Assembly (NCBI RefSeq): GCF_029936995.1
Contig: NZ_JAPYRE010000001.1
Location: forward strand, 620,001 to 684,000
Length of the DNA stretch: 64,000 nucleotides
Reading direction: 5' to 3'
Origin: Henriciella sp.
GTDB lineage: Bacteria > Pseudomonadota > Alphaproteobacteria > Caulobacterales > Hyphomonadaceae
The translations under genes were made by a program, and so were the position numbers. The notes beneath the pieces are model-generated. The model was not told where the DNA came from. It did not search any database and saw only the letters and a program-made list of their open reading frames with translations. Each line of letters starts with the position of its first letter. The first letter of the stretch is position 1. This document shows positions 54,070 through 63,822 of the stretch, piece by piece.

Positions 54070-55688
54070 CCTGCGCTGGGCAGTTCGAATCTCATCGGTG
54101 CGCCCGGTCCGAGGTCCCAGCCGAGCCAGACCCACAGTACGACGAGCAGGACGCCGGAAATCAGCATCCAGACCGAATACGGGATCATCATCGCCATCAG
54201 GCTGCCAAGCCCGAAATCCTTCTGCCAGCGCTGTGCGAAGACAAGGATGAGCGGGAAATAGACCATGAGCGGGGTGATGATGTTTGTTGCGGCATCGCCC
54301 ACGCGATAGACCGCCGTGGCACCGTCTGGCGAGACGCCAAGCAGCATCAGCATCGGCACCATGACCGGTGCTAGCAGCGCCCATTTCGCACTTGCCGAGC
54401 CGACAAACAGGTTGATCGACGCGGAGAAGAGGACGATCAGACCGAGCAGGATGGGCAGGGGAAGTCCGGAGCTCTCGATCGCATCGGCGCCGTGGACAGC
54501 CGAGATCAGGCCAAGATTCGACCAGCTGAACATGGCCACGAAATGAGCGGCGGCAAAGGCAAGGACGAGGTAATAGCCCATGTCCTTCATGGCCTCCGCC
54601 ATCATCTCCACCAGATCCTTATGATTGTTGATCGTGTTGGCAGCCGCGCCATAGGCCCAGCCGGCGGCCAGGAAGATCACCAGGAAGAAGGCAACCAGCG
54701 AATTGAAGAAAGGCGAATACTCGATGTACCACTCGACCGTTTCGCCTTCCGGGGCTTCACTGATCAGCGGCGTTCCCGGCCCCCAGGTCATGAAGGCCCA
54801 GAGCGCGATGGTGCCGAGGCAGGCAAGACCGGCCCATTTCAGACCTTTCACCTGTTCGGGCTCAAGCGGCTTGTCATCCTCATTGAAGCTGTTGGCCGCC
54901 GTGCCGGACGGTTCGTATGCACCGAGTTTCGGCTCGATTACACGGTCGGTGACCAGCCAGATGATCGGCAGGTAGATGAAGAGAATGGCCGCGATGAACC
55001 ACCAGTTACCGGCAATGTTTGCGTCATAGTCCGGCACGAGGATTTCTCCGGCAGCTTCGGTAATGCCGTAGAGAAGTGCATCAAGCTGGCCAGGGAACAG
55101 GTTGGCCGAGAAACCGCCGGAAACCCCTGCAAAGGCGGCCGTGATACCGGCAATCGGGTGGCGCCCGGCGGAGGCGAACAGGATGCCTGCGAGCGGGATC
55201 AGGACGACATAGGCGGCATCAGCGGCATGATTGCCGACCATTGCAACCAGGGCAACAACCGGGGTCAGCAGGAATTTCGGAGCTCCGCGGACAGCAGACC
55301 GCATCCCTGCGGCGAACAGGCCGGAGCGTTCTGCGACGCCGGCGCCAAGCATGACGACCAGCACATAGCCGAGCGGATGGAAGTGCGTGAATGTCTCCGG
55401 CATTTCCACCCAGAGCCGCTGGATATTGTCAGGCGACAACAGGCTGATCGCGGGGATGAGGCCATCTTCGCCAATCGAGAAACGCTGCTTCTGCGACTCA
55501 GCCATCCCGCTGAGGACCTGCTCGCCAAGAACCGCATTCGCGCCGAGTGCGGATGTGATGACCGAGATGATCATCAGGGCGATGATCAGGTAGAAGAAGA
55601 TGAAAACCGGATCGGGCAGCTTGTTGCCCGTTTTCTCGACCCAGCCGAGAAAACCTTTCGTCTCTGTCGCCTGCGATTGATCTGACAT
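54066..55688 (-). CDS. AbgT-family transporter
   Basis: A 540-residue polytopic inner-membrane transporter of the AbgT family. E. coli AbgT imports p-aminobenzoyl-glutamate; other family members (for example MtrF and YdaH) export sulfonamides. It begins with GFLGWVEKTGNKLPDPVFIF, has about 12 hydrophobic helices, and shows the family re-entrant features MLGAGVAERSGLFAAGMR, GNHAADAAYVVLIPLAG and SASAKWALLAPVMVPMLMLLGVSP. No abgA or abgB peptidase genes are near it, so import of aminobenzoyl-glutamate is only a family guess. Confidence 0.9.
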   Translation of the reverse strand: MSDQSQATETKGFLGWVEKTGNKLPDPVFIFFYLIIALMIISVITSALGANAVLGEQVLSGMAESQKQRFSIGEDGLIPAISLLSPDNIQRLWVEMPETFTHFHPLGYVLVVMLGAGVAERSGLFAAGMRSAVRGAPKFLLTPVVALVAMVGNHAADAAYVVLIPLAGILFASAGRHPIAGITAAFAGVSGGFSANLFPGQLDALLYGITEAAGEILVPDYDANIAGNWWFIAAILFIYLPIIWLVTDRVIEPKLGAYEPSGTAANSFNEDDKPLEPEQVKGLKWAGLACLGTIALWAFMTWGPGTPLISEAPEGETVEWYIEYSPFFNSLVAFFLVIFLAAGWAYGAAANTINNHKDLVEMMAEAMKDMGYYLVLAFAAAHFVAMFSWSNLGLISAVHGADAIESSGLPLPILLGLIVLFSASINLFVGSASAKWALLAPVMVPMLMLLGVSPDGATAVYRVGDAATNIITPLMVYFPLILVFAQRWQKDFGLGSLMAMMIPYSVWMLISGVLLVVLWVWLGWDLGPGAPMRFELPSAG

Positions 55689-55833
55689 TCCTCACACCCT
55701 GCAATTTTGAAGTTGTTGCGACCCTAGCCGCCTCTGCCACGGTAAGGCAATCCAGCAGACATCTTTCATTGCAGGCCAAGATCGGCTAGGCGACGGCGCT
55801 CAACACATTCATTGCTTCACGCGATACTTGACC

Positions 55834-57435
55834 ATGTCCCTGACACCCGCAGACGAAGCCGCCCGCCGGCGGACCTTCGCCATCATTTCACACCCGGATG
55901 CCGGTAAGACGACGCTGACCGAGAACCTTCTTCTTGCAGGCGGCGCGATCCGGCTGGCCGGACAGGTCGCCGCGCGTGGTGAGCGCCGCCGGACCCAGTC
56001 TGACTGGATGAAGATCGAGCGTGACCGGGGCATCTCCGTGTCGGCCTCCGTGATGACGTTCGAGCGTGACGGGCTGGTTTTCAACCTGCTGGATACGCCG
56101 GGCCACGAAGACTTCTCCGAAGATACCTACCGCACGCTGACGGCGGCGGATTCGGCTGTCATGGTGCTCGATGCGGCCAAGGGGATCGAGCCGCAGACAC
56201 TGAAGCTGTTCGAGGTCTGCCGGATGCGCGACATCCCGATCACGACCTTCATCAACAAGATGGACCGCGAAGCGCTCGATCCGCTCGAACTTCTCGATGA
56301 GATACAGGACAAGCTCCAGCTGGATACCTCGCCGCTTTACTGGCCAGCCGCTTCGGGGCAGCGCTTTGCCGGCATGATGGACCTGCGCAAGAATGATTTC
56401 GTCCAGTTCCGCAAACGCACTGCCGATGAGGCGCTGGAGCCCGGACCGAGCCCGCGTATAGGTATGCAGGAAGCCCGCGGAACGATTGATTCCGAAGTGA
56501 TGGACGAGCTGGAAGAGGGCGCCGAACTTGCACGTGAAGCCCTGCCGGACTTCGACCCGGAAGCCTATGCGGAAGGGCATATGACACCCGTTGTCTTCGG
56601 CTCGGCGCTGCGCCATTTCGGGGTCTCGGAGCTGTTGTCGACACTGGCGGAATTTGCGCCCGGCCCACGCCCGCAAACCGCGCAGAAAAGCGGTGATCCC
56701 GTGACTGTCGAGCGTAGCGACAAGCCGGTTTCCGGCTTTGTTTTCAAGATCCAGGCAAACATGGACCCGAACCATCGTGACCGTGTGGCCTTCCTGCGGC
56801 TCTGCTCGGGCGAGTTCAAGCGCGGCATGCGCCTGAAGACGACATCGAACAAGCAGATCAATGTTCATGCGCCTCTCATGTTTCTTGCGCAGGACCGGGA
56901 GATCGCCGAGACGGCTTATGCCGGCGACGTGATCGGCGTGCCGAACCACGGCCAGCTGCGGGTAGGCGACAGTTTATCCGAAAACGGCAACATCCGTTTC
57001 CAGGGCATTCCGAATTTCGCGCCGGAAATTCTGCGTCGTGCCCGTCCAAAGGATCCGATGAAGTCGAAGCACCTGCGCAAGGCGCTGGAGAGCCTCGCCG
57101 AGGAAGGTGTGACCCAGCTTTTCACAGCGGCGCTCGGGTCTGACATGATTGTCGGCGCCGTCGGCTCGCTCCAGATTGATGTGATGGCTGAGCGCATGGC
57201 AGCGGAATACAATCTGGAGGTCGTTTTCGAGCAGGCATCCTACAATGTCGCGCGCTGGATAAATTGTGACGATGAAGCCAAGCTCGAAGCCTTCCTGGAC
57301 AAGAACAAGTCGGCCGTCGGCACCGACCTGGACGGCGCGCCCGTCTATCTTGCCAAGAATGCCTGGGAAGTCGGCTACGCGCAGGAAAAGAATCCGGACC
57401 TGGAATTCACGACCACGAAGGAGCGGATGCTCTGA
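55834..57435 (+). CDS. prfC: Peptide chain release factor 3
   Basis: A 533-residue translational GTPase that removes RF1/RF2 from the ribosome after termination. G1 HPDAGKTTLTE, the switch I/II DTPGHEDFSEDTYRTL, NKMD (G4) and the domain II/III segments (KMRDRVAFLRLCSGEFKRGM-like, FQGIPNFAPEILRRARPKDPMKSKHL) match RF3 and not EF-G. The start ATG 55834 is used; an upstream TTG at 55828 is in frame. It is monocistronic, between AbgT and a convergent MscS gene. Confidence 0.94.
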   Translation: MSLTPADEAARRRTFAIISHPDAGKTTLTENLLLAGGAIRLAGQVAARGERRRTQSDWMKIERDRGISVSASVMTFERDGLVFNLLDTPGHEDFSEDTYRTLTAADSAVMVLDAAKGIEPQTLKLFEVCRMRDIPITTFINKMDREALDPLELLDEIQDKLQLDTSPLYWPAASGQRFAGMMDLRKNDFVQFRKRTADEALEPGPSPRIGMQEARGTIDSEVMDELEEGAELAREALPDFDPEAYAEGHMTPVVFGSALRHFGVSELLSTLAEFAPGPRPQTAQKSGDPVTVERSDKPVSGFVFKIQANMDPNHRDRVAFLRLCSGEFKRGMRLKTTSNKQINVHAPLMFLAQDREIAETAYAGDVIGVPNHGQLRVGDSLSENGNIRFQGIPNFAPEILRRARPKDPMKSKHLRKALESLAEEGVTQLFTAALGSDMIVGAVGSLQIDVMAERMAAEYNLEVVFEQASYNVARWINCDDEAKLEAFLDKNKSAVGTDLDGAPVYLAKNAWEVGYAQEKNPDLEFTTTKERML

Positions 57436-57472
57436 TAGCCTTCTGAATACGGCCTACGGTCTGGCAGTTCGG

Positions 57473-59935
57473 CTATGATTGTTCGTCAGGGCCTGCGTCA
57501 GCCTCGGGCTTTGCAAGAGATGCAGGCCACTCGAAATTGAGGTCGCGCTGCGGGAACGGGATCGTGATGTCTTCACGCTTGAAGATCGCCGCGATTTCGT
57601 GGCGCAACTCCGATGGTGCCGTGACGATATCATCCGCGATGATGTAACCGCGCAGTTCAAATTCGAGTGCACTGTCACCGAAGCCTTTGAAGATAACATA
57701 GGCTGGCGGGAAGGACCTGACCTTGTCGATGGTTTCGGTGGCTTCCAGAAGGAGCTTCTCGACCAGCCGGCTGTCGGTGCCGTATTTCACGCCCACCGGT
57801 ACGGCAATCCGCATGACTTCGCTCTTGTGCGTCCAGTTGCCAAAAGAGGAGCTGACCAGTTCGCCGTTCGGCACGATGATCGATTGACGGTCGAAGGTTT
57901 CGACTTCGGTTGCACGGACATTGATCTTGCGCACTGTACCTTCGCCCGACGGCGTCACGATCCAGTCGCCAATCTTGAACGGGCGCTCGAAGAGAAGGAT
58001 CAGACCTGCCACAAAGTTGCTGACGATACTTTGCAGCCCGAAACCGATACCGACAGACAGGGCACCAGCAATGATGGCAAGACTGGAGAGGTCGAACCCG
58101 ACGACGCTGATGGTTGAGATCATCGCGATGATTACGCCGGCATAGCCAAGAAGCGTGATCAGTGAATTACTTGCGCCCGAGCTTATCTGGGTGTGCGGGA
58201 AGATGTTCTTTTCGAGCCCGCGCTGAACCAGCCGCGTCGCCAGCAGTACCGAGGCGAGCGTCATCAGGGCCGCAAAGACCTTGCCCATGGAAATGCGCTG
58301 GCCGCCAACTTCCACACCGGTGATGAGGCGACGGATTTCATTCCAGAGTTCCTGCGCGGGCATGCCGAGTGCGAGAAGGATGAATGGTGGAAGGAGCAGG
58401 AAGATCAAGACGTCTGCGACGAGCCTGACCCAGAACTCCCCGCTCATGGCGGAGTTGCCCTCGCTCTCTTCAGTTTCCTCATTGCGTGCGGAGTGGTAGC
58501 GGTGGCGCTCCACAACACCGGAGACGAACTTCAGCGCCGTCGCGCGGATGAGTTCGCGCACGAGAATTGCGATGAGGAGAACAAAAGAAATCAGGACGAT
58601 ACGTTCGACCATGAAGCGCGCAAGCTGTGAGTAGCCTGCCGCTGATGAAGCCAGTATGATCAGCCCCAGCGCGGCCAGGACGATCCGCCCAGCCTGACGC
58701 AACAGGGTCGCGCCACTATCTGTCCTCGGCTTGAGTTCGAAAGCGAGCCAGCATAACAGGCCAGCCGTTATGAGCGCGAGCAGGAATGTCCCTGCGGAAC
58801 GTTGTTCAGCGCCGGCTGGAGAAATCGCGCCTGTCGCCTGAAAGAGGGTCTCAAGAGCGAACATGACGACCAGGACAATAAACGCCAGGCACGCCGCGTG
58901 AGCGCTCCTGTCTCCGACAGCTATCAGGCGAAACGCGCGGGTTCGCGGTGCCATTACCGACTCCACAAGCGCTCGCGCGGATATGACGGCAATGGCGACC
59001 GCCCCCAGAGAGGTGGCAATGGAGGGCTCCATTGAATCGAGCGCGCCAATCGCTTCCGCAACGCCAGCAACTATTGCCACCGCGCTTACGGCAAGAACCA
59101 GACGTAACAGGAAACTGGTCATGGCCGCCGAGGCAACGGCTTGCCGGGTTGGGGACTTTTCGGCGAATTTCCGGACCTGCCAGCCGTGGAAGCGGGCATT
59201 GATGCCAAGAATAGCGGCGAGTGCGAGAATTGCGCTTAGACCAAGGATGACAAGCGGCATGGGTTTACCTTCGGCGATCCGGTCACGGCGCCAGCGCTCC
59301 ACGCTATCGGAAACTTCAGACATGGCGGTCATGACGCGATCGCCAGCACTGGCCCAGACGGAAGCCTGAAGGGGCGAGGGGCCCCGGTCCAATGTAGAGG
59401 CAACGAGTTCCTGATCGCGCATGCTCGTCAGTTCGATTTCGAGTTGGCGCGCTTCGGTTCTGGCCAGTCGGGCTTCTGCCACCACGACACTCGCACGCGC
59501 CTTGATATCGCGTAAGGGTTCGAGAACCCTATTGATCGCGGTTCTTGAAGGGCTTTCTTCTGGCTGTTCCGGCTCCGTCGATTTTTCCGAGCTGGAATCT
59601 TGCTCTCCAAGAAGGGGCGAAACATCGTTTATGGAGCGTGTGATCCGGGAGCGAATTGACTCCGCATCACTTTCGATCCGGCCGAGATCGGTCCAGATTT
59701 CGGCAAGCCGGACAATCTTGCTGCTGAGTATTGATTGCTCTGTCGAGCCCTCAAGCAGATCTGCTGTTTCATCTATCTCTGCGGAGTATTGGGAAAGCTC
59801 GCTTTCAAGCGATAACAATGCTTCACGCGTCTGCTCACGTGTAACGACGGTCTGGGCTGTTGCAATCGGCCACAATGTTGCGGCGAGAAGAGCTGCAACG
59901 ATAAAATATGTAATGCGCAATGATGGCTTCATCAT
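57473..59935 (-). CDS. Large MscS-family mechanosensitive channel (DUF3772-type)
   Basis: An 820-residue membrane protein. After a signal-peptide-like N-terminus (to about TAQT), residues about 30-190 are a predicted periplasmic coiled-coil region (DUF3772-like). About ten hydrophobic helices then lead to the MscS core: the pore helix AIIAGALSVGIGFGLQSIVSNFVAGLILLFERPFKIGDWI and the cytoplasmic beta domain (EGTVRKINVRATEVETFDRQSIIVPNGELVSSSFGNWTH). This resembles the larger MscK/MscM-like channels, which release solutes under hypo-osmotic shock. It is convergent with prfC. Confidence 0.92.
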   Translation of the reverse strand: MMKPSLRITYFIVAALLAATLWPIATAQTVVTREQTREALLSLESELSQYSAEIDETADLLEGSTEQSILSSKIVRLAEIWTDLGRIESDAESIRSRITRSINDVSPLLGEQDSSSEKSTEPEQPEESPSRTAINRVLEPLRDIKARASVVVAEARLARTEARQLEIELTSMRDQELVASTLDRGPSPLQASVWASAGDRVMTAMSEVSDSVERWRRDRIAEGKPMPLVILGLSAILALAAILGINARFHGWQVRKFAEKSPTRQAVASAAMTSFLLRLVLAVSAVAIVAGVAEAIGALDSMEPSIATSLGAVAIAVISARALVESVMAPRTRAFRLIAVGDRSAHAACLAFIVLVVMFALETLFQATGAISPAGAEQRSAGTFLLALITAGLLCWLAFELKPRTDSGATLLRQAGRIVLAALGLIILASSAAGYSQLARFMVERIVLISFVLLIAILVRELIRATALKFVSGVVERHRYHSARNEETEESEGNSAMSGEFWVRLVADVLIFLLLPPFILLALGMPAQELWNEIRRLITGVEVGGQRISMGKVFAALMTLASVLLATRLVQRGLEKNIFPHTQISSGASNSLITLLGYAGVIIAMISTISVVGFDLSSLAIIAGALSVGIGFGLQSIVSNFVAGLILLFERPFKIGDWIVTPSGEGTVRKINVRATEVETFDRQSIIVPNGELVSSSFGNWTHKSEVMRIAVPVGVKYGTDSRLVEKLLLEATETIDKVRSFPPAYVIFKGFGDSALEFELRGYIIADDIVTAPSELRHEIAAIFKREDITIPFPQRDLNFEWPASLAKPEADAGPDEQS

Positions 59936-60049
59936 GGAATAAACAGACGCTCTGATTGGCCTTGGGCTTGCCTATAGAAGGTTCGATACCAGGGAAAGGG
60001 GTAAGGCGTTTCTGACGGTTTCCAGTGGGGCCTGTCAGGTATCAGGCCT

Positions 60050-60373
60050 TCACCTTCTTTGGCTGATGCCGATACGGTTCAGGACTGCACGGGGTATATC
60101 GAATGACTGGATGATGTCGCGCTGATCGCGCAAGCCATTCAACTCCCGTATAAGAAAATAGCCCTGAGTCTTCTGGGCTGCATCGATGAGCAGGGCTTCC
60201 CGTTCTGCTTCAGATTCTGCGCTATCCAGACGTAAGATAGCCTTTTCCAGTGCACGGCCGGCCCGGCCCAGTGCCGCCGCTTTCTCAGCGGCCACTTCAG
60301 CTTCCAGTGGGGCCTTGGCTTCGGCTGCCTGGGCGCGGGAAAATGCTCTGGTTGTCGGTGCGCGGACCGCCAA
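60050..60373 (-). CDS. Small helical protein of unknown function
   Basis: A 107-residue protein, Ala/Glu/Arg-rich and helical (FSRAQAAEAKAPLEAEVAAEKAAALGRAGRALEKAI), ending in GYFLIRELNGLRDQRDIIQSFDIPRAVLNRIGISQRR, an ordered C-terminal segment that may be the functional part. No signal peptide. It lies three bases downstream of the DUF411 gene on the same strand, so they are probably co-transcribed. I do not recognise the family. Confidence 0.72.
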   Translation of the reverse strand: MAVRAPTTRAFSRAQAAEAKAPLEAEVAAEKAAALGRAGRALEKAILRLDSAESEAEREALLIDAAQKTQGYFLIRELNGLRDQRDIIQSFDIPRAVLNRIGISQRR

Positions 60374-60376
60374 GGC

Positions 60377-60802
60377 TCAAAGCTCCATGAAGACTTTTCC
60401 GTCAGTGCCAATCACTTCGACGATGAAAGGCCCCGATTTCTCGCCGCCCATACCAGGCGATCCTGCCGGCATGCCTGGCAGGGAAATACCGGTGATGTCA
60501 GGGCGCTTTGCCAACAGGGCTTCGATGGCCTCCACGGGAACATGACCTTCTACCACGTAGCCTTCGATCATGAGTGTGTGGCAGCCTTGCTGGGCAGCAG
60601 GAACAGCGTTCTCTTCCTTGACCCCGGCAAGTTCTTCAGCAGTTTTCTCGATCACTTCAACGTCGAATCCATGATCGTCCAAATAGGCGGCATGCCCTGA
60701 GCAGCACCCGCACCAGGGTGTCTTGTACATGGTGGCAGACTGCGCCATCGCGATCAGCGGGGCAAAAAGGGCCGAAGCGGCAAGAGCAGAAAACCGGAAC
60801 AT
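60377..60802 (-). CDS. DUF411 metal-binding-type periplasmic protein
   Basis: A 141-residue exported protein (signal peptide to about AMAQS). The mature part starts with TMYKTPWCGCCSGHAAYL, the Cys-Gly-Cys-Cys motif of DUF411, and has a second Cys in QGCHTLMIEGYVVEGHVP. These proteins are annotated as CopG-like or metal-binding and often occur near copper or heavy-metal resistance genes. Here only a short unknown gene follows, so the metal is not indicated. The C-terminal PGMPAGSPGMGGEKSG segment is Met/Gly-rich and may bind metal as well. Confidence 0.88.
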   Translation of the reverse strand: MFRFSALAASALFAPLIAMAQSATMYKTPWCGCCSGHAAYLDDHGFDVEVIEKTAEELAGVKEENAVPAAQQGCHTLMIEGYVVEGHVPVEAIEALLAKRPDITGISLPGMPAGSPGMGGEKSGPFIVEVIGTDGKVFMEL

Positions 60803-60839
60803 GATTTATTCTCCACAAGAGGTAAGAGTTTGATAGTTC

Positions 60840-62945
60840 CTAGCCTAGCGCGGCATCGATCAACATGAAAGCAGACAGGCGCGCGCTTGCATTGCGCGAT
60901 GAGCGGGCCGTCTTTTCCAATGCTGTGAGCGCATCGGGTTCTTCCAGGGCCAGGAACTCGCGTGCCATGTGCATCAGTTTGCGGTCGCTATCGAGCCTGT
61001 TCTGGACACGTTGAACCTGCTGCGACGCTGTATCGACGACAGCCTTGCGGCGAAGGCCAGCGCCTTTGCGGGCCGCGTTGGCGATCTTCTTCTTGTCGCG
61101 AGGGCGGAAGATGTCGCCGAGCCTGACACCGGATTCCATGAGCTTGTTGATAACCTCCTCAGCCACCGCTTCCCGCGGCATGGGAGAATTGCTGTCATGG
61201 TCCATGTCCGCGAGTATGTCGCTCCATTGCTGGCGGTTATCGCGGTACGCTTCGTGTGAACCAGCGTCAGATTGGGCCCGCTCGCCTTCATGGTTTTCGT
61301 GCAGGCTGGTCTCACCGGTCTTGTCTTCGTCCTCATCCATATCGGTCTGATCGGCCGGGGCCAGATTCACCGCTTGGGTGCCGCCAACGGGTTTGAGGTA
61401 GGGCGGATGGCGATCAGTTCGTTTTCGCAGGAACGGGATCGTTCGTCCTGTCTCGTCTGATCGGGAAGTCTCAGTGCTCATGCCAGCATCGCCATTTGGC
61501 CTGCCGGTTTCGCGGGATTGCGTCAGAGAGCCGCCGTCTATGGCAAGATCTTTCTTACTTTCTTCCGGTCCTTCTTTGGGGGCCGATGAATGGTCTGACG
61601 TGTCGGTCTTGTCGGAATTGAACAGGTCGTCATCACCATCATCGCCATGCTCTGATGGTGTTGCTACGGATGGCGTGTCCTCGAAGACGTCATCATCCTC
61701 AAGCCTGGGCTGGGACGGGCCGCGTGTGGGGTGTGTCTGCGGCTTTCCTGCGGAGTGAATTTGCTCGGACGAGCTTTGTTCGGCCTTTTCAACAGGGGTC
61801 TCAGCAGGACGGTCCGCCGGACGTTCTTTTGCGTTAGTTTCAGCTTCAGCGCGGGCGGCACGGACGGCTTCTGCGGCTTCCTGTCCGGCAGCTTTGAGCT
61901 GGGCGAGTGATACGGCGGCTTTTTCGGAGGCTTCCAGCGCTTCGCTCTGAATATCGCGCGAAGCGGCACGGGCGCGTTCGAGGGCGGAATTTACGGCTTC
62001 CGTCAAACGGTCGCCTGTCGTGTGGGCGCCTGCTGCAGCGACTTCGCCAGCGCGCACGGCCTGATCGACCATGCGGCGGGACTGTTCCAGCTTCTCTTCC
62101 ATGCGCGTGACAGCGAAGGTGAGCTCTTCGCTGCGTTTTGCTGCTTCGGCTGACATCTCGTCGAGAGATTTTACCTTTTCCGTCAGACGGGTACTGGCAC
62201 CATCAAGGGTTTCCAGACGGGCTTCGAGAGCCTGGTCGGCCTCGGCGATATCGGCAGCGGCCTGGCGCGCGGAATCACGCATGTCTGCTGCCTGGCGCGG
62301 GATCGCCTCGCTCATCATGTCTGTCTGCTCGCGGATGTCTGCGGCCAGCTGCTCCAGGGATGTGCGCTCGACATGCAGGCGTTCGGCAAGCTCGCGAGCA
62401 TTGTCTGCGGTGACATGCGAAACGCTCTCAAGTCTTTGTCTTTCATCAGAAATTTCACCGGCCATGGCCTTCATGGAGGACAGGGCGTGAGCCATTGCGC
62501 GGTCAACCTGGGCGGCGCTCTCGCGCATGTGACCGGCGAAAACCGTCGACTCCTCACCGCTTGTCTGCATCGGGGCGAGCAGGCGCGCGGCGGCTTCCAG
62601 CACCACGGCATTGGTCGAGGCGGCGCGCGAATTCTCCCGTGCCAGAAGGCCCGCCATGACCAGCATCAGACCCGGAATGGCAAGCGCGACGAAGCCTGCG
62701 AGGATTACGGCAGGCGAGAGCTCCGACAATCCATCCAGTCCGATGAATGCAGCCACCCCGCCAAAAGCGGCGATCCACCAGGCGAACGCTCCGGCAAGGC
62801 CTATCCAGAGGAGGTTTTTGCCGCTGTCCCGCGCACGCGACAGCATCTGGAGGTGTTTTGACGGTGTACCAGCGGTGTGGTCATGGTGTGACAGCGGTGT
62901 GACCAGCGGCAGTGTTTCGCGGTCTTGTGGGTCAGTCTCGGGCAT
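60840..62945 (-). CDS. Large coiled-coil membrane protein, possibly TipN-like
   Basis: A 701-residue protein with two N-terminal transmembrane helices (about 45-69 and 79-101), a long Ala/Glu/Arg coiled coil (about 105-380, with ARELAERLHVERTSLEQL and TRMEEKLEQSRRMVDQAV), an acidic, low-complexity linker (about 380-590, including DDDVFEDTP and DMDEDEDKTGE) and a compact helical C-terminal domain (591-701). That layout of two membrane helices at the N-terminus followed by a coiled coil is that of the Caulobacter birth-pole marker TipN, which I think is the most likely relative, although I see no motif that proves it. A methyl-accepting protein is less likely, as no HAMP or signalling hairpin is seen. 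Confidence 0.7.
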   Translation of the reverse strand: MPETDPQDRETLPLVTPLSHHDHTAGTPSKHLQMLSRARDSGKNLLWIGLAGAFAWWIAAFGGVAAFIGLDGLSELSPAVILAGFVALAIPGLMLVMAGLLARENSRAASTNAVVLEAAARLLAPMQTSGEESTVFAGHMRESAAQVDRAMAHALSSMKAMAGEISDERQRLESVSHVTADNARELAERLHVERTSLEQLAADIREQTDMMSEAIPRQAADMRDSARQAAADIAEADQALEARLETLDGASTRLTEKVKSLDEMSAEAAKRSEELTFAVTRMEEKLEQSRRMVDQAVRAGEVAAAGAHTTGDRLTEAVNSALERARAASRDIQSEALEASEKAAVSLAQLKAAGQEAAEAVRAARAEAETNAKERPADRPAETPVEKAEQSSSEQIHSAGKPQTHPTRGPSQPRLEDDDVFEDTPSVATPSEHGDDGDDDLFNSDKTDTSDHSSAPKEGPEESKKDLAIDGGSLTQSRETGRPNGDAGMSTETSRSDETGRTIPFLRKRTDRHPPYLKPVGGTQAVNLAPADQTDMDEDEDKTGETSLHENHEGERAQSDAGSHEAYRDNRQQWSDILADMDHDSNSPMPREAVAEEVINKLMESGVRLGDIFRPRDKKKIANAARKGAGLRRKAVVDTASQQVQRVQNRLDSDRKLMHMAREFLALEEPDALTALEKTARSSRNASARLSAFMLIDAALG

Positions 62946-63157
62946 GGCGGCAATCTACGTGAATATCTTGCGGCCTGCGAGCTTTCTGTGGCGCAGGCCA
63001 TGAAAGGGCCCCGGCCTTCTCGATCCGGGCGCGACGGGTCTCCGGGCACCGGAAGAGGGGACCCGGTTAACCCTGACGGATTATATCATACTTTTTTAAT
63101 GCCCTGTGAACAGGGGCTTGGCGCAAATGCCTGCCATCGCGTGACTGGCAGGCTGGC

Positions 63158-63709
63158 TCAGCGCCGCATGCGCAGGCCCGACGGATGGGTGAGGTCGCCC
63201 GCGCTGATTTCGTAGAGAACGTGGTCGCGCCAGTGGCCGTCGAGCTTGAGATAGGCGCGCGACAAGCCGATCTCGCGGAAGCCCAGGCGTTCCGCCAGCG
63301 CGCGGGAGCGGGTATTGTCCGGCATGATCGCCGCCTCGACGCGGTGCAGGTCGAACTCCTCGAACGCAAGCCGCAGCACATCGGCGAGCGCGCGGCGCAT
63401 CACCGAGCGGCCCTCGTGCAGCCGGTCGAGCATGTAGCCGAGCGTGGCGGCCTGGAATGGCCCGCGCGCGACGCGGTCGAGGTCGATCTTGCCGATCACC
63501 GCTTCGCGCTTGAGCTCGATGCAGAAACGGTAGGCCTTGTCGTCGCGCCACTCGGTGCGCGCCAGGCGGCAGGCGGCGCGCCAGTGCTCGCGCGTGAAAT
63601 AGTGGTCCGAGCGGGTCGGGGAATAGGGGCGGAAGCGCTCGCGGTTATTGGCGAGAAACCGGGCGACCTCGCGCGGGTCGGCAGCATGAAGCGGGACGAG
63701 GTCGTACAT
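63158..63709 (-). CDS. GNAT-family N-acetyltransferase (RimJ/RimL-like)
   Basis: A 183-residue acetyltransferase of the RimJ/RimL type, which acetylates protein N-termini or small amines. Seen: PLHAADPREVARFLANNRERFRPYSP, CIELKREAVIGKIDLDRVARGPFQAATLGYMLD, LHEGRSVMRRALADVLRLAFEEFDLHRVEAAIMPDNTRSRALAERLGFREIGLSRAYL. The GxxxxxR-type acetyl-CoA loop is altered (GRSVMR) but the following helix and the NTRSRALAERLGF block are typical. The nucleotide composition is more GC-rich than the genes around it. Confidence 0.9.
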   Translation of the reverse strand: MYDLVPLHAADPREVARFLANNRERFRPYSPTRSDHYFTREHWRAACRLARTEWRDDKAYRFCIELKREAVIGKIDLDRVARGPFQAATLGYMLDRLHEGRSVMRRALADVLRLAFEEFDLHRVEAAIMPDNTRSRALAERLGFREIGLSRAYLKLDGHWRDHVLYEISAGDLTHPSGLRMRR

Positions 63710-63822
63710 GAAACGCTCTCGTCCGCTTTTGTGGGGCAGGCGTCAAGCGGGAGAGTGAGCGGGGGCGGCTCTATGCTGCGTAAGTCTCCGTTCGCAATCA
63801 GGGCCGATTGCGCCGAACCTGC

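Noticed and set aside
54492-55685. A 397-codon plus-strand frame antisense to the AbgT transporter.
   Set aside because: Low-complexity Arg/Asp/Gly sequence mirroring a hydrophobic membrane protein.
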